DNA of 64,000 nt from Ottelia alismoides (GCA_037367405.1 JAZKJV010000679.1:124001-188000), one strand, 5' to 3'. Counted from the stretch's first letter, positions 45,665 through 56,869 are shown. Translations and numbers: made by a program. Notes: generated by a model not told the origin, from the sequence alone.

Positions 45665-46524
45665 TAAAGATGAATATGAGCTGATTGGATTGGGTCATGA
45701 AGGGCTCAGATTCAAGCTCATCTAAGAAAATCAAGCTTTGGGTCGGGTCTAGCCTGCAAAATTTTTATGGTTCGATTGAATCCCAAACCTGATCCATCTC
45801 CCATGAATCATACTTTGGTACCCTTGTGGTGTCTCATTTTATAGCATGTATACATGATTATATAAAATTACATGCATACCAATTTTTAGAACTCCACGAA
45901 TAGTTTTGGCAAACTTTAGAGAACATTAACTAATGAAGCTTATATGCTAATAATCTATGTAGATTTTTCATGTAAATTTTTTACTACATATGAAGTTGTA
46001 AAAAATGTAATCTACTTGTAGCATCTTTAATAAATGGCATACAAATTGATGCCTCCAAAATGTTGGACAACAATTGTAACAGAAGGTTCTACAATGTAAA
46101 AAAAATGAAGTCAATAGCGTACCGATCTCCCATTATCATCAATCACCGGGAAACCCGTCTCATCAACGAAGAATAGAAATTTGACGACCACATTCTCTAA
46201 ATTACTTAATTCAATGGCGGTGGTGGGTTTTACAACTTGAAGCTTGAAGGCTTCACCGCTTGTGTGCGATCAAACATAAATTCAGACACCACAAGAAATC
46301 AACAATAACATGCCTAATATTGGGCCTAATAATGGGCTTAACATCGGATCGGAACCTTGGGTTAGGTCAGACTGGGTCGAGCAAAGCCCTAGCCTGGCCC
46401 CAAAAATAATTGGCCTGAAACAAGTTGGCTATCGAGCTAATCTGACGGAGGCTCGGGCTGGGCCGAGATTTTTGGGTCGGGCTTCGGGCAGGACTAGACC
46501 GACCCAGCCTAATGCTCGTCCCTA
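45665..46524 (+). mobile_element. Probable non-autonomous hAT element, GGGCTCGGG words
   Basis: The 860-bp element starts TAAAGATGAATATGAGC and ends GCTCGTCCCTA, whose inverse is TAGGGACGAGC. Flanks TCTATATT (45657-45664) and TCTATATC (46525-46532) match at seven of eight bases. Ends are rich in GGGTCGGG, GGGCTCGGGC and GGCCCGA-type words; the middle is AT-rich and non-coding. It sits within an older element of GAATACGAATAC words (about 45610-47830). Confidence 0.5.
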
Positions 46525-46767
46525 TCTATATCTATTTTAAAATATGAATACAAATGCAGATACGAATATTGACGGAAAAAAATATGTCACCATATCTTTA
46601 AAAACAAATACGATTGTAAATCAAATACAGATCATATACGGATAATAACAAAATATTTAAATAGATGAATTAAAATATATGTTTAGGATGATTTACACAT
46701 AAAATATATATATTGGATACATTCATTTCATATCAATTATATTAACAATGACGAATGCTATCATAAA

Positions 46768-47607
46768 GGGATATTTACACCCATAATCTTATGTAATTTC
46801 GTAATTATGTACATAATCCTGGATAATCTTGAATTACATCCAGAACCCCCGAATAATGCTTATCTCTTACATGACATGTCCATGTGTTAATACCCATCCA
46901 TTTTTCTGTTAACTTTGACGGAATCCGTCAAATGTGTACCACTTTCACCTTTTACATTCATGGTAATTACAAATGATGTCACTCCCCTTCCTTCTCTTCT
47001 CATTCCTTCTCTTTCATAAGAATCCATCACTGTCAAAGAGGAGGAGGGTGGTGGCGAAGGACCCGAAGGAGGAGGATGTCGAGTAGGAGGAAGGCGAGGG
47101 CGAATGACCTAGAGGAGGAGAAGGAGGAGGGCAAGGATGAGAGGACCTAGAGGATGAGGTAGAGGGGCTGGAGGACCTAGAGGAGGAGGATGAGGTCAGG
47201 GAGGTGGAGGGCGAGGGCTGATGACTTGGAGGAGGAGGAGGGCGAGAGCGAGTAGACCTAGAGGAGGAGGAGGTTGGGGAGGAGGAGAGCGGGGGCCAGT
47301 GGACATGGAGGATGAGGTTGGGGAGGAGGCAGAGGGGCTGGAGGGATGGGTGGGTCATTGGAGGAGGAAGGGGGAGGGGCGTTAGAGGAGGATAGAGGAG
47401 GGGCGTAGTTTTTTTTAAAAAAAAATAATAACTGTTAGACCATGTGTTAGATTAATTCAGTGGACTAGTTGATTTAACGGACAAACGTAATGGAGGGTTA
47501 TAGGTGTGAGATAGAGTAACTATTCTAGGTTCTTAACGTAATTCGAGATTACATAGGATTATGTATATAATTACGAAATTACTCAGGATTATGGGTGTAA
47601 ATATCCC
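46768..47607 (+). mobile_element. Mutator-like element with GGA-rich cargo
   Basis: The 840-bp element has long terminal inverted repeats beginning GGGATATTTACACCCATAAT on both sides, similar for about 75 bp. It is flanked by a perfect 9-bp duplication, TATCATAAA, at 46759-46767 and 47608-47616, which is the Mutator signature. No transposase is present. The middle (47030-47400) is a purine-rich GAGGAGGA stretch, far richer in G than the ends, and could be acquired host sequence. Confidence 0.9.
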
Positions 47608-47871
47608 TATCATAAAATACAGTTCACACAATTATAACAAATCTATTATTATACTTACATATGGAAAACATATATACGAATACAAATACAAGTAGTAGCG
47701 AACGCAAAGTGATATCCACAATCATTTAAAAAATGTACGAATACGAATGTGTAAATATGCATAAAATAAATACGATAACAGATAAGATACCAATATATTC
47801 GTATTCATTTTCATATCTAATCTATGTCATTATCATTGTGGGTGCTTCCATGGGCCCTCTATGAAAAAAAA

Positions 47872-48194
47872 TGGGACTTTTTCTCTTATGCTCCTAAAAC
47901 TTTGTTATTGGGTTTTTAAACTTATCTCCCCAATGAGATTATGTAATTACAATTATATCCCCATCTTTTTTACAATAACACATATATCTTGTCTTATAAA
48001 ATTTACAGAAGTGTCCTTCCGTTGATGTAATATACATGCCCAATAGAATAAGAACACAAAGGTACAAGTGTTATTACAAAAAATAAGGATATGACTGTAA
48101 TTGTGAAATGTTGGAGGGGCACAAGTGCAAAAAAACCCCTTAATTATAGCATATTGCATGAGGGGTCATATTAGGTTGCAACCCAAAAGTCCCA
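47872..48194. mobile_element. Foldback MITE
   Basis: Ends TGGGACTTTT and AAAAGTCCCA are inverted, and long interior arms (ACAATTATATCCCCATC/ATGACTGTAATTGTG and TTACAATAACAC/GTGTTATTACAA) pair. It is related in sequence to 53731-53985 and 56622-56869. A target duplication was not found. Confidence 0.55.
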
Positions 48195-48513
48195 ATCAAG
48201 TGTATAATGAGAAATAACCCTTTATGAGATTATTCTCCCCTACTAGCACAATAGCAAGTGGTCAGAATGTACCATTGAGTGTTTCCAAAGGATGTCAATT
48301 ATTTTAGTTTGGTCAACACATTGGAGTGCTATACACAATACATTGCTTGCCTTACAGTCGATTGTTGCGTAAACATAGGTGTTATGTAGCATGTGCAATC
48401 ATACCAAAGGGAAATGTTCGTGTGCCTAATTTATATCAAAGAACGTGCATGATGTTCCATTATGCATTTTTTAACCTACTCACCCTTCCCTAAACTTTGA
48501 AGATTATTAACAA

Positions 48514-48809
48514 GGGTAAATTACAATTTGTGTTCCTATTTATGGGTCCGAATCCAAAATATGTCCCGATCTTTAAATTGTAACGATTCGGATCCTAGGA
48601 CCATTAATGTAAGGAACTTTTTGAGACTAACGACGAGTATGCCTTTGTTTAAAAGTTGGAACCCAATCCCCATTCCCTTCCCAACAAGTGCATATTGTCA
48701 TGAACCCCAAAATTTCCATTTCCTAAATGGTCTTGGGACCCGAATCGTTACAATTCAAAGATCGAGACCCATTCTAGGATCGAACCCATATATAGGGACC
48801 CAATTATCC
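48514..48809. mobile_element. Mutator-like foldback MITE with 9-bp duplication
   Basis: The 296-bp element consists of two arms of about 90 bp, with AAATTGTAACGATTCGG(A/G)TCC near the inner ends of both. Flanking 9-mers TATTAACAA at 48505-48513 and 48810-48818 are identical. It has no coding capacity. Confidence 0.85.
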
Positions 48810-49574
48810 TATTAACAATGTGAAAAAAAAAATCAAATTTTAACGAAACTGCCATTTCAGATTCAATTCGTTTATGTAGATGAGCTTAAACTTGTGTTTA
48901 GGACTGATTTATTTATTTTTGAACCGAATCTGAATTGAATTTTGATTGAACTAGTTCAAATTTAAGTAAATGTCAAACTTGAGAAATTTCTAAAAAGAGG
49001 AGTGAAAAGAAAAGAAAAGAAATAAAAAATGTCTCTGTTCGTCTTTCATATTATGATAATTTAAGATTGATAATAGAAATATATTCGTGTCTAATCTATT
49101 ATGGATTTTTTAAATAAGGTTGCCATTCCTATTTATTATTGGAATGAGGGATTGACCTTTTTCATATCCCACTTGTTTACTTTACTTATAGTCCTATTTA
49201 CATGGTTCCATAAATGGAAATTGCTTGATACAGAGAGTGATGGGCTATTGTTGTTTGTCGTTCAAGAATTCTCATTTTTTGAATGTTTTATCAATAGCAT
49301 ATTATTCGAAGGAGCGAACATGTGATTTCAAAACTCTACCCCCCGATCAATTCCATTCCACGTATTTTTCCAAAGAATGAGAAATCTTTTTCGTTTTACT
49401 CAAAACAAATGTTTAATTTCCTCCAAAAAAAAAGTCATTTCTTCATCAACAATAACTTTGCCGTTTGATAACCAATTTTCTCTAGGAACATATCAGATAA
49501 AAATTGATAATTGGTGGATAAAGTAATAGAATGGAGAGACCTATTATATAATGAATGTATAAGTCATCCTTGAC

Positions 49575-50766
49575 TAGGGATGAAACCAGATACGGATATA
49601 TCCGAATATCTGCTTATCATATTTGAAATGTTACCGGATATGGATATCCGTATATGAATATTAATCGAATACAGATCGGATATGGATATGGGTTGTAAAA
49701 ATTTCCCGGATACGTATATGGTAATAGCTTGAATATCCGAATTCGGATCCAGATCCGGATACAATATGTAATATTATTTTATATAGGGGGCAGGGAGCCT
49801 GCACCCTGGGGTGTAGGAAACTCCTTGCACCCATCCCCATTTTTCGATTAATTTTTAATTTTTTTTGGATTAAAAGTTGGGGGAATTAACTTAATACGTT
49901 AAACAGAATATGTGTTTCAAGTTTCATGCAAAACAAACATTCCTAACACGTTCATCTAGACATGGTCGATTTCAGCAATTCTGAGACCGTTAAAATTTGG
50001 TAGTCTTGATGGAGATGATAGAGGTCTTGAATTAAGTTGAATTTGGAATGACAACATGGTGATACATAGTGATCTAAATCCCCCAAGGTTTCATTTCAAA
50101 AAAATCAAAAAATAATGAAAAATTAGGCCGGGTGTAGGGAGTTACCTACCCCGCCGAGGTAGGCTCCTTTTTCCCTTTTATATATTAGTTAATATAATAT
50201 AAGTTGCAACAATATGCTATTATATTAGTATTATATATGATATAATATAATATATTAATGATATTAATAAAGTCCAATTTCTTTAGAGATGAGCACGAAT
50301 AAAACTTATGAAATTCTATCCTTTTTTGTTTCCGGTCAAGAATGTAGGTCATCTCGGTCCTCAACACTTACTTTTATCATGATGCAACTTATTTATATTT
50401 CATTGCCATTTCAAAAGTCATTATGAACTTTGATAAAAAAAATCAGTTCATATTTGTATGTGGTCTTTATTCGATACATATTCGTATTCCATGTTTATTG
50501 GATCTATATTTGGATTTCAATCTTTATTTGATTCATATTTGGATTGGCTCTTTATTCGATCCGTATTCGGGTCCGCTCTTTATTTGATCCGTATTCGGAT
50601 TCGATAAATATTTGATTCAGATTCGTATCCGTATTTTTAAGAATATGGTTTCCTTAATACATATCCAAATCATATCTGTATCCGTATTCGTATTCGATAG
50701 AGATGAAGCGAATATGGATATGAAAATAGGCATATCCGATCCGTATCCGATCCGTTTTCATCTCTA
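49575..50766 (+). mobile_element. Non-autonomous hAT element, GGATATCCG words
   Basis: The element starts TAGGGATGAAACC and ends CGTTTTCATCTCTA (inverse TAGAGATGAAAACG). It is bounded by the perfect 8-bp duplication TCCTTGAC at 49567-49574 and 50767-50774. About 190 bp at the left and 300 bp at the right are made of GGATATGGATATCCG and GTATTCGGATCC words. It contains a nested Mutator-like MITE at 49786-50175; without it the element is about 800 bp. No transposase ORF was found. Confidence 0.9.
49786..50175 (+). mobile_element. Mutator-like MITE nested in the hAT element
   Basis: The 390-bp element has inverted ends GGGGGCAGGGAGCCTGCACC and GGGAAAAAGGAGCCTACC (right end inverted), both continuing into a G/C-rich block and then ATTTTTC. 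It is bounded by a perfect 9-bp duplication, TTTTATATA, at 49777-49785 and 50176-50184. Confidence 0.85.
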
Positions 50767-50774
50767 TCCTTGAC

Positions 50775-52410
50775 ACTGAATTAACAATTCAAAATGCTTT
50801 TCTTGCATCTTTAAAATGAACCAATATCTATATCTTTATATATATATATATGTAATTAGACACTATTCACTCAATTTTTTCATCTTTTTAAAATAGATTA
50901 ACAAATATCTTTATCTTTGAAAAATGTGATTGTAATATATTTTTATAACTTAGTTATTTGTGATTTATATATGTGTATCAAAATGTTAAGAGTTGGACCT
51001 GAGTGAACCTATCATTTTCAAGTTATATTCATTTATATAAATGAGCTTAAAAATCTATTGAGGTTCAACTCTTTTATCTTAAAACTGAATCCAAATCTAA
51101 TTTTTACTGACTGAATATTAACAAATATCGAACTTTAAATTATTTTGATTGTCCTACTAGCAATATGTACAATGCAGTTTACTGAATTCAAACTTTGAGT
51201 TTATTTTACCAAGATTCGGTATTTAGATCAATGTTTTTGAAATCGAACTGGAGATTGAAGGGAAATCTTGTTACAAAGATCGGATCGAGTTGGACCATGG
51301 AATCGAACATGTTCAAGCGAATTACGATGCCATCAATCTTAAAGACTGGATTGAACCGAACTGTTGAGAAAAAAGTGATTGAACCAGCTAATAAAAAAAG
51401 AATAGATTGAAACATATAGAAAATACACACTCAAACATAATTGAAATAGATATAAATTACATTGCTAATGTAATACGTAAAATATATTTTTAATATGCAA
51501 TATTAAATGTATACATATAAATAAATATTGTATTTAGACAATATACTCAATAGAATGACAATAGTTGAAGTTATAATTAAATTTCATTTAATACTGGAAC
51601 TTGTGGTGGAGTAGTTGTTTACAAGCATGTTGTGGGTTGTTGAAGGTCATGAATTAACTCTCAACAATGTCAAATACTTTAATAAATTCAAAATTACATG
51701 CGGTTCAATTTTGATTTATACTGGATTCGAGAAGCCAATTAAACTGGTGATTAAACCAAAAATTAGACATTCAGACAGAACTGGTTAGCCAGACTGATCC
51801 AAGCGTGATTCACAAGTCCAACCGACCAGTCCGGTTTGGTTTTTGAAAGACTGGTTTAGATGTAACGTAGTGATCAAGAGTGTAGGATTACGTGAACAAC
51901 CGGAATATAAAAAGACGTCTATATTTATTAAAAGAATGAACCCAGTGTTTTAAATAGAATTAGCACTAGTGATTTTTTTGAATTATTAGGATTATGTAAA
52001 ATTGAATTATACAAAATTAAAGAACTATTCAACAACGTGGTAATCAGAAAGGAATAAATAACGACCATCAGATGATTCAAGAATTGCAGTTTTGATTTTC
52101 ATTATAGTAAACGATAAGATCTTTGAAAGAACTAAAATGTGAACCATACGCCATATCTTAAATTGTTGAGTAGGTTCCCATTCGTATGGAACTTAATCCA
52201 ATTTAGATTAATCATGATATTAATTAGATTTGAATTGAAAACGTTCAAATATTTAATTTGTGATCACCGGATAGGAGATCGATTGATGAATCTCACGGCT
52301 TCTAAGATTAACTGAGGAGACTCTATTGATTTTTATCTAATTGATGAGATTTTTTCGATTATATATGGATTGTTGAGATGCTCTTAATTGATTGATGGCA
52401 TCCTCATGAT
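50775..52410. other. AT-rich intergenic DNA
   Basis: No gene, RNA or bounded element is recognised; small open frames such as 51195-51410 have no recognisable domain. Confidence 0.4.
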
Positions 52411-52417
52411 CCTTGAC

Positions 52418-52633
52418 GGGACATTATGGTGGGTTGGGACGGGCTGGGGTGGGTTCGGGTAACGTGATGGTAATAGTAGCTGTTTGGGATGGTTATGAGA
52501 GTTGGGGAGGGTTGGAATAAAGATTGTGACGTGATGTCACTATGATTTGAGATAGAATTCCATTCCAAGAAAAGAGGGGAGTAAACCGGGTTACCTCGGG
52601 TAACCCGGGGATATCCTGTTACCAAATGAGCCC
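52418..52633 (-). mobile_element. MITE, GTTACC family, copy 1
   Basis: The minus strand starts GGGCTCATTTGGTAACAGG and continues with CCGGGTTACCCGAGGTAACC, TATTCCAACCC and CATAACCATCC blocks. The same blocks occur in the same order in the MITE at 61381-61583. The outer ends (GGGACATT and GGGCTCATT) are weakly inverted. No convincing target duplication was found. Confidence 0.6.
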
Positions 52634-53282
52634 TATATGTGCTCTGAGTGGCAAGCGGCCATATTCCACGATTTAGGGGCATTTACAAGCATACTCTTAT
52701 TATTTTCCAAAATTTAACTAGGGTTCTTAATAGCCGAAGTGCTTCTCGCGGACCTCAAGCATGGATGCGAAGGACATAGATATGTCCATATTTGATCTGT
52801 CACTGCATCTATTTTATATATATTTTGAAATTTATATCAATTCCTATTTTAAAATAGATATTGATATAGATATCACTTTGACATATGCAAATATCTATAT
52901 CTATATATACGGTTTCATATATAATTATAGTTGTAGAATTATTTTTAACCATATTTAATGTAATTTTATACATTTGTATGTCATATTTGTCATAACTATT
53001 ATGATATAAAAACATTCAATATATCTATATCATGCGTATTACATCCAATATGTGTATTTTTGAGATATTTGATAGAGTAATTCTCTAATATTATTCATAT
53101 ACAATCAATATATGTTTTACATCTGTATTCAATTTTTTAAAATATGGTAACATTGATTTAATACCTGCAATTATCTCCACATCATTTGAGAATAGGTAAA
53201 GATATGATAGACATCTAAATTTGCAACAGTTCAGTGGTATGTCTATTCAATAATTATGACTGTTAGTTAATGTACACGCAAA

Positions 53283-53356
53283 TCCATTGTCGTCTAGTCC
53301 GGTTAGGATACCTGGCTTTCACCCAGGCGACCCGGGTTCAAATCCCGGCAATGGAA
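53283..53356 (+). tRNA. tRNA-Glu (UUC)
   Basis: The sequence folds as a cytosolic tRNA. The acceptor stem is TCCATTG/CAATGGA, the D arm is GTCTAGTCCGGTTAGGATA, the anticodon stem is CCTGG/CCAGG with loop CTTTCAC (anticodon TTC at 53318-53320), and the T arm is CCCGGGTTCAAATCCCGG, holding the B box. The discriminator base is A. A T-run (GGTTTTATTTTTT) starts about six bases later and would stop RNA polymerase III. No intron and no encoded CCA, as expected for a nuclear gene. Confidence 0.95.
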
Positions 53357-53730
53357 ACATGGTTTTATTTTTTCTGGTTTAAAAACGAAGAATAGAAATT
53401 ACAAGTAATTGAGATCGAAAAATAATTTTTAGACATGTCTCCAATGATGAAGGTGTTAAATCCAATGACCAAAATTTAAAATGCAGACCTTTTAATTTCG
53501 AGTATATTAGATAAATTGGGAGTTTTATAAATTCTTTAGTTAAAACAAGTGATTTATTTAAGTATTATATTTATCATAATTGAGTTATTTATTATAGGAG
53601 TTTACAAAGTTTATAGGATCCATAAAGTCTCTTTATTAAGTAATTTTAATGTACATTTTTTTGGTATTTTATACATAAATATATAATTCGACAAAATTTA
53701 AAAAATAGAATAAATAAAAGTTATTAAGTA

Positions 53731-53985
53731 GGATTTTTAGCTCCACCGAGATATTGTAATATCAGTTATGCTCCTCCCTTTTTTGAAATATCAATTGTGC
53801 TCCTATATTCTTGCAAAATTCGCAATTTTACCCTTTTGTTAAGGTAAAGAAAGGATGTAACTGATATTACAAAAGAGTAGAACAATACCTTTTGCAAGAA
53901 GATAGGAGCACAACTAATATTCCAAGAAAAGAAAGGACATAACTGATATTGCAATATCTAAGAGAGGCACAATTGATAAAAATCC
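53731..53985. mobile_element. Mutator-like foldback MITE with 9-bp duplication
   Basis: The 255-bp element has arms of about 100 bp that mirror each other: GATATTGTAATATCAGTTAT on the left and the inverted GATATTGCAATATCAGTTAT on the right, outer ends GGATTTTTA on both. The 9-mers TATTAAGTA at 53722-53730 and 53986-53994 are identical. It is related to 47872-48194, 54997-55100 and 56622-56869. Confidence 0.85.
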
Positions 53986-54220
53986 TATTAAGTATATATT
54001 CAATTATACAACTCTGAACTTAGATGTAGATATTATAAACCTATGGATTATACACGCAGTTCACGTTTTACATGCTAGTATTTTAGGAGGGATTTTGTCT
54101 AAGTTTTCTTGGTATCATTATTTTATTTATTTATTTATTATTTTCCTTTGCATATAAGTTATTTAACTCGTATCTTTAGATTTTGAAAAAAAAATCTCTC
54201 TCCCTCCTTGTGATTGTGGG

Positions 54221-54821
54221 TAGGGCTGGCTATCAAGCATAACGAGCTGAGCCAGGGCTAGGTTCGGGCTCGGGCTCGATAAGGAAATAGTTGTTTTTTT
54301 GGTGAAAGAGTGCTTTGTTTAGGCTCGAACCCAAGACTTCCTTTTTAAATATCATCCACCTTACCAGTATGCCACCATCCAAATTGTCTATAAAGTTAAA
54401 TTATAATATATATTGTAGTATTCTGCTTCTTAATAAAAAAGAAAAAAATACTTAATATCTAACTATAACTTAGATTAACATAGATAAAAGGTAGAAAATC
54501 CAAGTCTACAACATAGTCCACCCAACATTGTTGTTACATAAACACATGATCCACCATTAACAATGTTGCAAAACTAATACAAATAAAAATAAAAATCATT
54601 GTAGTTTCACAAATAGAATATATATATATATATATTTCTTATCGAGCCCGTTATTGAGTTATCGAGCTGAGCAGGACTCGGTTTAGGATCGGCTCGATAA
54701 GCTATCGAGCCCAAAATTTGGCTCGGGCTCGGCTCAATAGCTTAATGAGCTAAGCTCACGAGCCCTTATCGAGCCGAACCCGAGCCTGACTCATCAAGCC
54801 GTGACTCAATAGCCAACCCTA
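54221..54821 (+). mobile_element. Non-autonomous hAT element, CGGGCTCG words
   Basis: The 601-bp element starts TAGGGCTGGCTATCAAGC and ends GACTCAATAGCCAACCCTA, inverted with two or three mismatches. It is bounded by a perfect 8-bp duplication, ATTGTGGG, at 54213-54220 and 54822-54829. GGGCTCGGGCTCG and CGAGCCGAACCCGAGCC words fill about 60 bp at the left and 180 bp at the right. The middle is AT-rich and non-coding. Confidence 0.9.
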
Positions 54822-54996
54822 ATTGTGGGTGTGTGCTTTTGTGTGGGCGCGTGTTTGTTTGTGTATGTGTGTACACATATATAATTCTTGAGACAGTATT
54901 TCGAGATTCTAGTCATAATGTATAATATATTGAAAATGCAATTTATTATTGAAATTTTGTTTTATAGATGTTATGCAATATGTTCAAGTAAATTAT

Positions 54997-55100
54997 AGGA
55001 TTTTATCACATGTATCTCTCTTAGATGGTGCACTATCAGTCATGCTCTTTCCTTTTTTTGGAATAGCAGTTGTCCCCTTCTTGCATTTTGGAAAATATAG
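54997..55100 (+). mobile_element. Half of a foldback MITE
   Basis: AGGATTTTATCACATGTATC and the following CTCTTAGATGGTGCACTATC match one arm of the element at 53731-53985. The opposite arm is missing. Confidence 0.5.
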
Positions 55101-55452
55101 GTACTCAAATCAAGCGCTTATTGTATTATAGGTAATGCGTTTACCCTCGGATAAAGAGATAATTAATCAACCATGTGAGTCGATTCTCACCGATTTTAAG
55201 ATAATTAATCAAATTGGCAGCACAGCTTGTTGCCCATCTCCATCAATTTTTATGCAATAGCTTCTTAATGAAGACATAAATTTAAATCTTCTAAATAGAC
55301 CAACTTAGTTCCAATCGCACGAGAAGCAGAGACAGGTAATATATATAGTTGAAGATACAATAACATTTTTTTTACACAATCAAGACAACAGTAGATGGTT
55401 GAAAGCATCCATTATGATAACAGCCCGAGAGAGCTCAAGTCTCTCTTTCTCT

Positions 55453-56018
55453 TTAGAGTGCTCCGATGTTCTTGAGCCCCAGCACAATCCCAACACCCAG
55501 GACGTGGCCGACGGCCCCGCAGGCTAGTGTATCGGCCAGCGTGAATCCCGCGGGATCGTTGGTCTGCAGGCCGGAGTCCCTGGCCTCCAACTTCAGGCCG
55601 GCCGTCGCCTTCCGGTTCGCCGACGGTGCCAGGCCGAATCTGCCCGCGAAGAGCATCAAGCTGGTTGTTGTCACCATGATCTGTTATAATGCCCAATATA
55701 ACTCCTTGGTCGTCAGACTAATGTCATAAACTGTATTAAGATCTAATCAAGTTTATACACGCTTACAATATTCGTGGACGAGCCGATGTAGTCGCAGCGT
55801 GCGCCTAGGGCACCCTTCCCACGTCGCCGCACCGCTGGGAGCATGACCTAAATGGAGAGATTTGGATGTTATCGATCGTCTTCGAGCTATATATATAAGC
55901 AAGCGATAAGTAAATCTATCTTCAAGAAAGTGGAGCCTACCGCGGAGGGAGTGGAGCGGAGGCCGCTGAACTGCGGGACTGAGACGACGGTGGGAGCGGA
56001 GGCAAGCTTAGCGGCCAT
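55453..56018 (-). CDS. PSAK: Photosystem I subunit K precursor
   Basis: Three exons, 55941-56018, 55767-55847 and 55453-55680, join in phase 0 with GT-AG introns to give 128 residues, close to the usual PsaK length of about 130. PsaK is a thylakoid membrane subunit at the edge of photosystem I where light-harvesting complex I binds. The N-terminus [20 protein letters not shown] is a typical chloroplast transit peptide, rich in Ala/Ser/Arg. The mature protein should start at or near CDYIGSSTN. Two membrane helices follow: [18 protein letters not shown] and [20 protein letters not shown], joined by the conserved stromal loop [20 protein letters not shown]. It ends GLKNIGAL. The loop has QTNDPAGF where most plants I know have QTGDPAGF. 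Exons are GC-rich. No TATA box is obvious upstream, which is common for nuclear photosystem genes. A MITE begins 235 bp upstream. Confidence 0.95.
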
Positions 56019-56253
56019 GGCGATGCAGCGGGCAAGTGCTCCCTTCCTTCTCCTCGGCTTCGCTTGTTTTGCGGTGAGCTTAGGCTCGCTAGCTCCACAC
56101 GAAGGCTTTGTAAAGATGTGGGCATGGGCAACACAAAGCTGTGTGGCTTCAAATTGCCCGATCAGATTCTTGCAGGTTGGTCTTTGCTGACGTGGCGGCT
56201 CTTGATTGGGAGCTCCGGTAGGGTGATAGGATTTTGTGGGGACTGCGGTGGTG

Positions 56254-56432
56254 GGAGTGGATTGTCTGCTGGCCAGTAGAGTCTACTCCGTTCGATCAAT
56301 ATCGAGCGGTTCGTATGAATTCGTATCTTTTTGTAGGTTCGACCGTGCAAATTCATGCGAACCGTTCGATCTTGATCGAGCGGCTTCGGACGCTACAGCA
56401 GACTCTTCTAGCCAGTAGACGATCCGCGCTCC
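56254..56432. mobile_element. Mutator-like foldback MITE in the psaK upstream region
   Basis: The 179-bp near-palindrome has ends GGAGTGGATTGTCTGCTGG and, inverted, GGAGCGCGGATCGTCTACTGG, with CGTTCGATC and GATCGAGCGG inner words. The 10-mer TGCGGTGGTG occurs on both sides (56244-56253 and 56433-56442), consistent with a 9- to 10-bp Mutator-type duplication. Confidence 0.85.
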
Positions 56433-56621
56433 TGCGGTGGTGAATGTGTGGCTTGGAGACTTGAGCTTTGCATTTCTCGCCGCCGGAGATATCGGCCCAA
56501 TAAAATCCAGGATTGTTGTGTATATTTCCCTTTCTTTTTCCTATTTATTTATACGAGAAATTTTGCATTTTTCCCAATTAGGGGGATATATAGCGTAGTT
56601 GGGCCCTTAAGAAGTTCGGGA

Positions 56622-56869
56622 AGTAATTTTTTTACACTCGCTTCTCTCTAAGATTCTGCAATTATAATTATGTTACTGCTTTTTTTACAATAACACTTGT
56701 GCTCTTATATTCTTACAAAAAATATAGCCTTCTATTAAGGTAAAATAGGGGTATATGTGTAATAACAAAAAAGGTAGAAGTATGGATTTTGTAAGAATAT
56801 AAATGCACGAGTGTTATTGCAAAAAAAATGAGTGTAATTATAATTGAGGGGCAAACATGTAAAAAATCC
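56622..56869. mobile_element. Foldback MITE, related to 53731-53985
   Basis: The left arm (TTTTTTTACAATAACACTTG and TTATATTCTTACAAAA) matches the inverted right arm (TTTTTTTTGCAATAACACTC and TTATATTCTTACAAAA). The outer ends are uncertain and no target duplication was found. Confidence 0.55.

Noticed and set aside
47014..47358. Minus-strand ORF of 114 codons rich in Ser and Pro.
   Set aside because: It is the complement of a GGA-rich low-complexity block inside a Mutator-like element, so openness is a composition effect.
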